Below, one piece after another: positions 46,128 through 53,537 of a DNA stretch of 64,000 nucleotides; position 1 is the stretch's first letter; every line of letters begins with the position of its first letter. Below the pieces are notes generated by a model. The model saw only the letters and a program-made list of their open reading frames with translations. It did no database searches and had not been told where the DNA came from. The stretch is taken from assembly GCF_001263205.1 (NCBI RefSeq), contig NZ_CP012333.1, positions 4,007,001-4,071,000 on the forward strand, given 5' to 3'. This stretch comes from Labilithrix luteola. Lineage in GTDB: Bacteria; Myxococcota_A; Polyangia; Polyangiales; Polyangiaceae. The translations under genes were made by a program, and so were the position numbers.

Positions 46128-46537
46128 TCAGTCGTCGAGCCAGCAGTTGCCCTTGCCGTCGAAGCGAACGAAGTGCTTGCCGAGCTGGGCCCGCCCCGCT
46201 GGCACGTCCTTCACGGATCCGAGCGCGACGTCGGTGTTGCAGGTGGCGCTCGGGTATCACGTGAAGCTCGCGGTCCCGCAGTCGCTCGTGCCGTTGGCGT
46301 CTCGGGGACGGGCCAGGCCGCAGAGCGCGAGCGAAGCCCCGCCGTGCTCGATGCCCAGCTGGCAAGAGTCGACGTGATGGGGGGCGCTGTACAAGCGTCC
46401 GTGGTGACGATCAGGTTGTCGCCGTCGCAGCGGACCGAATCGATCTGGATCTCATTGCCAAAGGTGACCTGGTGGCTCTCGGCCTCTACGGAGCAGCCCG
46501 TGACGAGGATGGCGAAAAGCAAGGAACGGTAAGGCAT
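46128..46537 (-). pseudogene. Decayed lipoprotein gene (frameshift plus in-frame TGA)
   Basis: ATG 46537 opens a lipoprotein: MPYRSLLFAILVTGCSVEAE (lipobox VTGC), then a sensible mature part up to TTDACTAPP. After the G-run 46379-46384 the protein-like sequence continues in another frame (HHVDSCQLGIEHGGASLALC), is cut by TGA at 46257-46259 after DCGTASFT, and resumes in that same frame as YPSATCNTDVALGSVKDVPA to FDGKGNCWLDD and a stop at 46128. Cysteine spacing across both breaks looks like one small Cys-rich lipoprotein of about 136 residues. One G would cure the frameshift, but the stop needs a second change, so this is more likely a real pseudogene than an error. Confidence 0.6.
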
Positions 46538-46714
46538 GGCGGCTCGACGGTTCTCTAGAGATTTCCAGAAGAGAAGAGAACAAAAGTCCGACGGAGACCC
46601 GCAGACATGACTTCGACTTCGTTTCAGTCGCAGGGTCGTCTTCGGATTGCGCATGACATGCACTGTCCGTAGGTCACCCCGAGTCTCGGCCGCGCTTCGG
46701 ATCGCAGAAGGGGC

Positions 46715-47037
46715 TTACTCTGCAGGCACGTAGATGCGTTCCGCCCCGCCGTTGGGGCCGGGCGACAAGAGCCGAAGATCGGTTGGAGTGACGGTGTAAA
46801 GATAGCCCGTGCCGGGCGCGCAGTCGGAGGAGGGCTCTCCACCGTACGTCGCGCAGACGCACGAATCGAACGTGATCTGCTTTGCATCGGAGTCGACCGT
46901 GAATGTGCGCTTCAACACGTTCCATACGCCGGTGCTGGTGCTCACGCTGGTTTCGAACGTCGTCCCGTGGATCCTAACGAGCTCTCCGTTGGCAACGGTC
47001 TGCTGGTAGCCTTCGTAGAGTTTGATCGTTGTGACCT
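46715..47037 (-). pseudogene. 3' remnant of a secreted protein gene
   Basis: A 107-codon open stretch starting right after a stop (TAG at about 47038) and lacking any start before GTG 46945. Translation VTTIKLYEGYQQTVANGELV, TTFETSVSTSTGVWNVLKRT, QITFDSCVCATYGGEPSSDC and a terminal AERIYVPAE look like a real beta-rich exported domain. Upstream, several frames are stop-rich, and NSAYRLGDGANLTRTTPVKES at about 47095-47160 in another frame may be an earlier piece of the same gene. Possibly related in kind to the lipoprotein at 46128-46537. Confidence 0.5.
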
Positions 47038-47207
47038 AGCGATAGACGGCCCTTCACGGGGCGTATTCCACGAGGAATGCGCTCTACGGAGGAACGACGA
47101 CTCTTTCACCGGCGTCGTGCGCGTGAGGTTCGCCCCGTCGCCGAGCCGGTAGGCGCTGTTCTCGGCCCTAGCAGTAGACGCTCCTGATCCTGAATCAGCG
47201 CGCGGGG

Positions 47208-47381
47208 GCGATGCTTCGCCCGTCCGCCTGCGAGCGTCTTGATTCGATACGAGATGCGGCCACCAGGAAGGACTCGCAGTCGATCGAGCGAAAACGGAGG
47301 CCGCGCCCCGTACCTGCACAACCGCTCCCGCCCCCGATCATCCTCGGCAGCGATGCGGACGGTGGCGTGCAGATTGAATCC
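47208..47381 (-). mobile_element. IS91-type (Y2/Transposase_32) transposase remnant
   Basis: The minus-strand frame reads GFNLHATVRIAAEDDRGRER, LCRYGARPPFSLDRLRVLPG, GRISYRIKTLAGGRAKHR, closely matching the conserved C-terminal block of IS91-family transposases (GF.LHA, ERLCRYGARPP, LE/DRL..LPDGRV.Y.LK). Only about 58 residues survive; the HUH-type nuclease part and the rest of the C-terminus are absent. No terminal sequences could be defined. It marks the right side of the decayed stretch. Confidence 0.65.
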
Positions 47382-47619
47382 TGCGTGCTCGAACGCGCCG
47401 CCTTCGCGGATTGGAGCATCCAAGTCACCCCCGATGGCGTCCCGCGCTCGGTTCGATGGATTCGACTCGCCTGACAAACGGGCTTTGGACGATTGGGAAC
47501 ACTGGAATGTCGACAGGTTGAGAAGGCGGCTCCGGCAGGGATTTTGGAGCAGGACCGGAACGACAACCAGGCTCAACGACTCGTTACGAGTGCAGCCGTA
47601 GAGCGGCGATCGGGCGCCG

Positions 47620-48363
47620 TCAGAGGCCGAGCCTCGCGCGCAGCGATGCTGCCATCCGACGGCTGACCGGCACGATCTGTCCGTCCTTGAGGCAGACGGA
47701 GTGCGCGCCGTCCTCGACGCGGAACGACCGTACGGCCGAGAGACGGATGAGCTCCGCGCGATGCACGCGCACGAATCCGAGACCCCCGAGCCGCTCCTCG
47801 AGTGCGACGAGTGGCTCCTCCGTCAGGAGCTCCCGCTGTTCCGATACGAACGCGGTGTACTTGTCGCTTGCTCGGAATCGCGTGATCGTCGTCGCGTCTA
47901 CGAAGACCTTGGTCCCGCGCTCGTAGGCGATCACGCGAGGAGGGGCGTCCTCCCCGGGCCGCGCCGCGGAGCTCGAGCCCGACGCCTCCGTCGGTCGATC
48001 CTGGCGGCTGCGAACGCGCCCCACCGCCTCCTCGAGCCGCTCGATACGCACCGGCTTCAGCAAGTAGTCGACCGACGCGAGATCGAAGGCGCGCACGGCG
48101 TGCTCGGCATGCGCCGTGACGAAGACGATTGCCGGCACGCGCGCGCAGCGCTCCGCGAGCGTGAGACCGTCGATGCCTGGCATGTGGATGTCGAGGAAGA
48201 CGACGTCGGGCGCGAGCTCCGCGATACGCGCGAGCGCCTCGATCGGATCCGCCTCGTCGGCCAGGACATCGACACCGGGGATCTGCTCGAGCATGCGGCG
48301 GAGACGACGGCGTGACGGGCCTTCGTCGTCGACCAGCATCGCGCTGAGCCTCGTCCCGCTCAC
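47620..48363 (-). CDS. LytTR-family response regulator
   Basis: 247 aa. Receiver domain 5-120 with the acidic pair VDDE (12-14), phospho-acceptor Asp58 in VVFLDIHMPG, and conserved Thr/Ser and Lys (FVTAHAEHAV, DYLLKPV). After a short linker the C-terminal LytTR DNA-binding domain (about 145-245: RVIAYERGTKVFVDATTITRFRASDKYTAF, FVRVHRAELIRLSAVRSF, GQIVPVSRRMAASL). GTG start overlaps the TGA of the sensor kinase gene by four bases, so regulator and kinase are coupled. Target promoters unknown; the divergent DUF2807 gene is a natural candidate. Confidence 0.93.
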   Translation of the reverse strand: MSGTRLSAMLVDDEGPSRRRLRRMLEQIPGVDVLADEADPIEALARIAELAPDVVFLDIHMPGIDGLTLAERCARVPAIVFVTAHAEHAVRAFDLASVDYLLKPVRIERLEEAVGRVRSRQDRPTEASGSSSAARPGEDAPPRVIAYERGTKVFVDATTITRFRASDKYTAFVSEQRELLTEEPLVALEERLGGLGFVRVHRAELIRLSAVRSFRVEDGAHSVCLKDGQIVPVSRRMAASLRARLGL

Positions 48364-49466
48364 GTGAAGAGCTGTCCGTCGAGCGGGAGACCGAGCGGGA
48401 GGCGGAGCTTCACTGCGTGCCCGCTCTTTGTAAGGGACGCGTGCCCGTCGGTCGCGACGGTCGCCGCGCCGCCGTAGAGGAGCTCGAGGCGACGACGCAG
48501 ATCACGAAGCGCGATCCCGCTGCCCTGGCGCGACGAGCCTCCCTGACCAGGCCCGTCGTCTTCGACGTCCAGCGCGAGGCTCTCGGCCTGCTGACGGATC
48601 CGAACGCTGACCGTGCCGGATCCCTTCGCCGCGACGCCATGAAGGACCGCGTTCTCGACGAGTGGCAAGAGGAGCAGCGGCGGCGTGCGTACCCCGTCGA
48701 GGCCTGCCTCGACCTCGATCGAGTAGTGGAGGCGTTCGAACCGCGCACGTTGAATCTCGAGGTACTCGCGGAGTATCGCGACATCCCGCGCGAGAGGCGT
48801 CGACGCGCTTGTCGATGTTTCGAGGATGTAGCGGAGGACGTCGGCGAAGCGCAGGAGCGTCTCTTCGGCGCGCTGCGGATCCTCGGGGATGAGCGACGCG
48901 ACCGTGTTGATTGCGTTGAAGAGAAAATGCGGATGCGCGCGCGACTGGATCGCGTAGAGCTCGTTCCGCGCCGACGCGTACTCGGCCTTGATTCGCTCGA
49001 CGTCGATCGCGCGTGCGCGATCCCTCCACGCCAGCACGAGCTTCGCCGGGAAGACGAAGGCCCATGTCATCACGATGTCCGTCGCGAGGGCGCCCGAGAG
49101 CGGCGGACGCCGCCATCCGAGGAGCGCGGTGAACGACCATAGGATGACGCCCATGAGCGCGGCGGTCACGGCACTGACGATGACGTGCGCGAGCAGGCGT
49201 TGTCCGGACGATCTCGCGCGACGAAGCACGCCGGGCATGACGAAGCGGTAGACCGCGTGGACCGCCGCCGGCACGGCCATGAAGGGCATCGCGTTGCCGA
49301 CGAACGCCTGCGTCTGCAGGTGCGCGGGGAGGACGAAGACGTTCCGTGAGAACACCGGCGTGGTGAAGATCGCGGCCGCCAGATACAGCCACGGCATGCC
49401 ATCAGGCAGCTCTGCCGTGCGAAGGCCAAGCTTCCTCTCGAGGCGCTCGGCGAGGCTTCGTTCCAT
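48360..49466 (-). CDS. LytS/YehU-type sensor histidine kinase
   Basis: 368 aa. Four hydrophobic segments between about residues 25 and 145, then a coiled coil, and the His_kinase domain: AIQSRAHPHFLFNAINTVASLI with His180 as phospho-acceptor (PHFLFN motif), LLLLPLVENAVLHG (N box) and DVEDDGPGQGGSSRQGSGIALRDLRRRLELLYG (G boxes). Matches the LytS-YehU class that pairs with LytTR regulators. A TAGTTT hexamer lies six bases before the ATG and no Shine-Dalgarno is seen. Signal unknown; no extracytoplasmic sensor domain of size. Confidence 0.92.
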   Translation of the reverse strand: MERSLAERLERKLGLRTAELPDGMPWLYLAAAIFTTPVFSRNVFVLPAHLQTQAFVGNAMPFMAVPAAVHAVYRFVMPGVLRRARSSGQRLLAHVIVSAVTAALMGVILWSFTALLGWRRPPLSGALATDIVMTWAFVFPAKLVLAWRDRARAIDVERIKAEYASARNELYAIQSRAHPHFLFNAINTVASLIPEDPQRAEETLLRFADVLRYILETSTSASTPLARDVAILREYLEIQRARFERLHYSIEVEAGLDGVRTPPLLLLPLVENAVLHGVAAKGSGTVSVRIRQQAESLALDVEDDGPGQGGSSRQGSGIALRDLRRRLELLYGGAATVATDGHASLTKSGHAVKLRLPLGLPLDGQLFT

Positions 49467-49653
49467 GCAGAGAAACTAGCACGCGCGCAAGAGCGCCCCG
49501 AGCAACGCGATCTCGCCTTCGGTGGAGGAATCGCCGTCCGTCAGGCGGGTTACGTGGGGGCGCCGCCGCTCATCCGGTGAGACCGACCGCCCATCGGGCG
49601 CTCGCACCACGAGCGAATCGCTCGGCGTAAGACGGACTTCTCGAGGAGGTCTC

Positions 49654-50313
49654 ATGCAACGCCATTCACGCGCCTTGGCAGCTTCGTTGTTCTCGTGCTC
49701 GGTCGCGCTCGTCGGTTGTGGCGACGGCTCGCTCGATGGCAGCGGCGTTCTCGTCACCGATCAGCGTGCGGTCACCGAGTTCCACGCACTCTCGATCACG
49801 GAGAACCTCGTCGCCGAGATCGGCGTCGGTCCGTCGTCGGTCACGCTCGAGATGGACGACAACCTCGTGAAGAGGGTCGCCGCGCACGTCGAGGACGGTG
49901 TCCTCGTCCTCGAGCGTGGCGACGGCGAGCCGGAGCTTCGTCCGACGAACAACGCTCGGATCCGCATCACGACGCCCCACCTCGACGACATCTCTGCTTC
50001 GGGCGCCACCACCGTCCTCGCCAAGAGCGCGTCGCCCGCGGTCGCGATCTCGGCGACGGGCCGGTCGCACGTCTCGATCGCCGGCGCCGCGGTCGTCGTC
50101 TCGATCTCGGCGACCGGAGCCTCCGATGTCGACAGCCAGGTTCCGGCGACGCGCGCAGACGTCACGACCACGGGCACGTCGCGCGTCCGCGTCCGGGTGA
50201 GTGAGCGCCTCGCCGCGACGGCCACCGGAGCGTCGCAGATCACGGTCCTCGGCGAGCCGGCCGCGCGCGAGATCGTCACGACGGGGCGAGCCGACGTTCT
50301 CTTCTCGGAGTGA
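49654..50313 (+). CDS. DUF2807 lipoprotein (GIN-domain-like)
   Basis: 219 aa from ATG 49654 with GAGGAGG three bases before. Lipoprotein signal with lipobox LVGC. Mature part: VTEFHALSITENLVAEIGVGPSSVTLEMDDNL, then a run of beta-solenoid-like repeats (RIRITTPHLDDISASGATTV, AISATGRSHVSIAGAAVVVSISATGASDVD, VTTTGTSRVRVRV, ATATGASQITVLG) ending LFSE. This is the putative auto-transporter adhesin head GIN/DUF2807 family, usually an exported right-handed solenoid of unknown role. Divergent from the LytS/LytR genes, four bases before the next gene. Confidence 0.85.
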   Translation: MQRHSRALAASLFSCSVALVGCGDGSLDGSGVLVTDQRAVTEFHALSITENLVAEIGVGPSSVTLEMDDNLVKRVAAHVEDGVLVLERGDGEPELRPTNNARIRITTPHLDDISASGATTVLAKSASPAVAISATGRSHVSIAGAAVVVSISATGASDVDSQVPATRADVTTTGTSRVRVRVSERLAATATGASQITVLGEPAAREIVTTGRADVLFSE

Positions 50314-50317
50314 ATGA

Positions 50318-50875
50318 ATGGACACTCCGATTGCCATCGAGGCGCCCGCGCCCAAATCCGGATGGTTCGCCGACGTGAGCGCAGGTCCAGCGTTCGCCAC
50401 GTACGGGGCGATCGACGACGCCGGGATCTCGGAGCACCTCGCGACTGGGGGCAGCGCCGTCGCGCTTGGAGCCGGCTACGGCTTCGACCTCTTGCCCTTC
50501 CGGCTCGATCTCGGAGTTCGCGTCCAGCACTACCGCTTCGGGGTGCGCGGATCGTACAACGCCGAGAAGCGGGACGACTCGTTCCGCGCCACGTACGACT
50601 ACGTCTTTCCGACGCTGACCGCGACGATCACGACGAAGCTCCGATCGCGTGTGAACGTGCTCGGCGGCGTGTCGCTCGGGACGGCGACGTTCATCTCGGA
50701 CCCGCAGGGGGGCTCCGTGCACGCGCGTCAGCTCCCCGTGTACGGGACGTTTGAAGCGGGCCTCGAGCTCACCGCGACGGAGTGGCTCGCCGTGCGCGCG
50801 GTCGTCGCATGGCTGCCGCCGTTCGAGGCGCTGAACGTCGTCTCCCCGACGCTGGGGCTGCGCGCTCGCTTCTGA
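50318..50875 (+). CDS. Barrel-like outer-membrane protein lacking a visible signal peptide
   Basis: 185 aa. The sequence from GWFADVSAGPAFATYGAI to TEWLAVRAVVAWLPPFEAL and the final SPTLGLRARF (terminal Phe) has the alternating pattern of an eight- to ten-stranded outer-membrane barrel. Yet the protein begins MDTPIAIEAPAPKSG with no hydrophobic leader, and no in-frame start or open frame upstream offers one. Either the 5' end has been lost or damaged, or the annotation of secretion is wrong. The start is just four bases after the DUF2807 stop, so it is cotranscribed with it. Confidence 0.65.
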   Translation: MDTPIAIEAPAPKSGWFADVSAGPAFATYGAIDDAGISEHLATGGSAVALGAGYGFDLLPFRLDLGVRVQHYRFGVRGSYNAEKRDDSFRATYDYVFPTLTATITTKLRSRVNVLGGVSLGTATFISDPQGGSVHARQLPVYGTFEAGLELTATEWLAVRAVVAWLPPFEALNVVSPTLGLRARF

Positions 50876-50981
50876 GGTTTCGGCCCCGATCCTCGGCGCA
50901 CTTCGGCCTCGGACGCGCGCATGAGGAGATCCTCCGCCAGGATGCGTGGCGGCGACGGGACCACGCCGTTCCCGCGATTCG

Positions 50982-51809
50982 TCATGCAACGAGTTCCGCG
51001 AGATCTTCGAGCTCGCTCTTCAGCTTCGTACGCGCTCGGGCTTCGATCTGGCGGACGCGCTCTTTGCTGACGCCGAGGTGATCGCCGAGCTCCTGAAGGG
51101 TCGGCGGATCCTCGGTCATGAGGCGCGCTTCGATGATCATGCGTTCACGCTCGTCGAGCTCTTGGACGGCGGCGCGAACGGCCTTCGCCGCGCGAGCCTT
51201 CACCTCGCTGCGGTAGGTATCGTCCTCCGGCGTCGGCGCATCGGCCGGCAAGCGATCGACGATGGGGCCGAGCTCGCTCGTCGTCGCGTCGAGACTCGTC
51301 TCTCGGCTTCCGATGATCGGAAGAAGCTGACGCACGCGCTCTTCACTGAGCCCCGACTCCTTCGCGAGGGCTGCGGGATCGGTGGACTTGGTCCGTCGAT
51401 ACGCGCGGAGCGCTCGACGTTCGCCCTTGGTCGTTCCGAGCCTCACGACGCGAAACGCGCGCACCACGTACTCGCGGATCTCCGCGCGGATCCAGTACGC
51501 GGCGTACGTCGCGAGTCGGCAGTCGCGCGACGGATCGAACTTCCCGGCCGCCTTCAAGAGGCCGAGGTTGCCTTGTTGGATGATGTCCTCGAGCGGCACG
51601 CCCCAGCGGCGGTACTCGAGCGCGATCGAAATCACGAACGGCAAGCAGCCCTCGATGAGCGCCGTGCCTGCGCGGTTGTCTCCTTTGCTCCAGCGGCGCG
51701 CCAGTTCGCGTTCAGCCTCGCGATCGAGCGTTCGCACCGCCGTCAGATTCGAACGATATGCAGCAAGTGACCCGCCTCCCCCCTCCGCCAAGTTGAAGGT
51801 CGAGCTCAT
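50982..51809 (-). CDS. RpoH-like alternative sigma factor (sigma-32 group)
   Basis: 275 aa from ATG 51809, with AGGAGG about eight bases upstream; a further open region to 51941 has no family match. Region 2 is complete (LIEGCLPFVISIALEYRRWGVPLEDIIQQGNLGLLKAAGKFDPSRDCRLATYAAYWIRAEIREYVV), regions 3 and 4 as well (ALAKESGLSEERVRQLLPII, LQELGDHLGVSKERVRQIEARA). This matches the group 3 sigma-32 factors, which in Myxococcus include the developmental SigB/SigC as well as RpoH. Which role applies is not readable. Convergent with the barrel gene; downstream of a repeat-rich spacer. Confidence 0.9.
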   Translation of the reverse strand: MSSTFNLAEGGGGSLAAYRSNLTAVRTLDREAERELARRWSKGDNRAGTALIEGCLPFVISIALEYRRWGVPLEDIIQQGNLGLLKAAGKFDPSRDCRLATYAAYWIRAEIREYVVRAFRVVRLGTTKGERRALRAYRRTKSTDPAALAKESGLSEERVRQLLPIIGSRETSLDATTSELGPIVDRLPADAPTPEDDTYRSEVKARAAKAVRAAVQELDERERMIIEARLMTEDPPTLQELGDHLGVSKERVRQIEARARTKLKSELEDLAELVA

Positions 51810-52137
51810 GATGCCTCCTCCTGCCGGCCCCGTCTGCACGGGCAATGCCAAGGAGAGACCTCGGAATTCACGCTGAATTTGCATCGCAACGCAGTGGTTG
51901 CGGCGGCTCGCGCGCAAACGAAGGAGGTGGGGCCGTTTCATCGCGCAACGGTTGCGCGATCACGCTGGCGACTCTGCCGTTCCCGCGAGCGTCTTGTTCG
52001 CGCCTCGACCTCTACAGTGGGTCGACGCTGCGCGGAGCGCTCGGCGCCAAGCCGGCTGAGAGTTCGCCGCGTCTCAGAGTTCGGGCGCCAAGCCGGCTGA
52101 GAGTTCGCGCGTCTCAGAGTTCGCGCGCCAAGCCGAT
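51810..52137. other. Spacer with 40-base direct repeats
   Basis: About 330 bases between the MBL gene (stop 52138) and the sigma factor start (51809), both minus. No gene recognised. Apart from the repeats at its right end it shows nothing but the sigma gene's leader and possible promoter. Confidence 0.5.
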
Positions 52138-52147
52138 TCACAGCTCG
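52042..52147. repeat. Two and a half direct repeats of about 40 bases
   Basis: The unit begins GGCGCCAAGCCGGCTGAGAG and ends GCGTCTCAGAGTT. Copy 1 is 52042-52081, copy 2 52082-52121, and a partial, more diverged copy 52122-52147 (GCGCCAAGCCGATTCACAGC) runs into the last codons and stop of the MBL gene. Within each unit CTGAGAGTTCG and TCTCAGAG can pair, so each copy could form a small hairpin, possibly acting as a repeat terminator. Confidence 0.65.
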
Positions 52148-52980
52148 ATCGTGATGCCTTCGCGCGCGGCTTCGGAGTTCGGGAAGAGGGCGCGTGCACG
52201 ACGCTCCTTCTCACCAACCGCGGGGTCCGCCTGCATGGGATCGTGATGGTAGAGCACGAGGCGCTTCGCCTTCGCGGCCGTCGCGAGTTTCGCGGCTTCT
52301 TCGAACGTGCTGTGACCCCAACCGACCTTCGGCCCGCCGGTGCCGGCCGTACCGGCGTACTCCTCGGGCGTGTACTGCGAGTCGTAGATGAGCAGGTCGA
52401 CTTCGCTCGAGAGCTTCACGAGGCGCGGATCGAGCACGGCGTAGTGCTCGGTGTCCGTCGCGTAGACCATGCTGCGTCCCTGGTAGTCGACGCGGTAGGC
52501 CCAGACGCCGTTGGGATGGTTTCCTGGTGCGGCCGTGATACGCACCTTGTCACCGTCGCCCGCGTCCAACTCGACGGGCACGTTGTCGAGCACGTCGTGG
52601 AACACCATCTGAGCGCCCATGTCCGTGAGGTGCACGGGAAAGTTCGGGTGGTCCATCTGGCCCGCGAGCGTTTCCTCGAGCGTGCGCGAGACGTTGTTGC
52701 CGCCGTAGAGGTGGATGACGTTCCCCTTCACGAAGGCCGGATCGAAGAACGGAAAGCCCTGGATGTGGTCCCAGTGGACGTGGCTGAAAAAGAGGTGCGC
52801 CGTGATGGGCATCTCTTTCAGGAGCTTCTTGCCGAGGAGGCGCAGGCCGGTGCCTCCATCGAAGATCACGAGCGCTTTGCCCGCACGAACTTCGACGCAG
52901 CTCGTATTGCCGCCGACCGCCACGGTGTCCGGGCCCGGGCTGGGAATGCTGCCCCGGACGCCCCAAAAGGTGATCCGCAT
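52138..52980 (-). CDS. MBL-fold metallohydrolase (RNase Z/PhnP-like fold)
   Basis: 280 aa from ATG 52980, with GAGGAGG four bases upstream. Signature: ITFWGVRGSIPSPGPDTVAVGGNTSC, IFDGGTGLRLLG, FFSHVHWDHIQGFPFF (HxHxDH), YATDTEHY (Asp bridging ligand) and LYHHDPMQ (last His). Belongs to the Lactamase_B_2 group that in myxobacteria and cyanobacteria is often linked to cyclic-nucleotide phosphodiesterase-like activities, but the substrate is unproven. Cytosolic. Divergent from the YdcF gene. Its stop codon lies in a degenerate copy of the 40-base repeat. Confidence 0.87.
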   Translation of the reverse strand: MRITFWGVRGSIPSPGPDTVAVGGNTSCVEVRAGKALVIFDGGTGLRLLGKKLLKEMPITAHLFFSHVHWDHIQGFPFFDPAFVKGNVIHLYGGNNVSRTLEETLAGQMDHPNFPVHLTDMGAQMVFHDVLDNVPVELDAGDGDKVRITAAPGNHPNGVWAYRVDYQGRSMVYATDTEHYAVLDPRLVKLSSEVDLLIYDSQYTPEEYAGTAGTGGPKVGWGHSTFEEAAKLATAAKAKRLVLYHHDPMQADPAVGEKERRARALFPNSEAAREGITIEL

Positions 52981-53072
52981 TGCCCTCCTCGAACGGCAGT
53001 TCAAGGCAATAGGCCCTTTGCGAGGGGGGCGTCAAGGGTGGGTTTTGCTATGAACGCGTTCGGGTCTCGTCG

Positions 53073-53537
53073 ATGTCGGTGATTTGCGTTCTCGGATGTC
53101 GTGCGACGAGCGCGACGCTTGCGCGAAGAGCGCGGGCTGCTGCCGAGATCTTCCACGCGAGGCGACCCGCGCTCGTGGTCGCGTGCGGTGGGCGCGCGTG
53201 GGATGGAATCGTAGAGGCGGACCAGATCGCCAAGATGCTCGTCGAGGGCGGTGTTCCGTCCGACATCATCGTTCGTGAGCGGTGCTCGCTCGACACGTTC
53301 GACAACGCACGTTTCGCGGCAGCGCTTCTTCGTCGGCGTGGGCTCGACGAGATCGTTCTCGTCACCTGCAGCTGGCACATGCCCCGTGCGGCCTACCTCT
53401 TCGAGCAAGCAGGGCTACGGGTCGAGGAGATGGGGGTACACCCGCCGGACGCGTCGCCCGCGGACTGGGCCTACTTTCGCGCACGCGAAGCGGTTTCGAC
53501 CTTCTTCGACAAGCGGCGTAGAGTGAGGCTCGCGTGA
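53073..53537 (+). CDS. YdcF/DUF218-family protein
   Basis: 154 aa. SVICVLGCRATSATLARRARAAAEIFHAR, ALVVACGGRAWDGIVEADQIAKMLVEGGVP, ERCSLDTFDNARFAAALL and VTCSWHMPRAAYLFEQAGL correspond to the conserved LG / GG / E-x5-T-x-(E/D)N / S..H..RA signature of DUF218 (YdcF, SanA, ElyC). The family has roles in envelope and lipid-carrier metabolism and no proven general reaction. No membrane helix here, unlike ElyC/SanA. The stop overlaps the GTG of the next gene (GTGA), so coupled. Confidence 0.85.
   Translation: MSVICVLGCRATSATLARRARAAAEIFHARRPALVVACGGRAWDGIVEADQIAKMLVEGGVPSDIIVRERCSLDTFDNARFAAALLRRRGLDEIVLVTCSWHMPRAAYLFEQAGLRVEEMGVHPPDASPADWAYFRAREAVSTFFDKRRRVRLA

Noticed and set aside
46257..46259. 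TGA as a selenocysteine codon
   Set aside because: No SECIS-like hairpin directly after it, a frameshift nearby in the same gene and a decayed neighbourhood make a pseudogene more likely.
47211..47474. Plus-strand 87-codon frame opposite the transposase remnant
   Set aside because: The minus-strand frame matches the IS91 transposase block, so this is its mirror.
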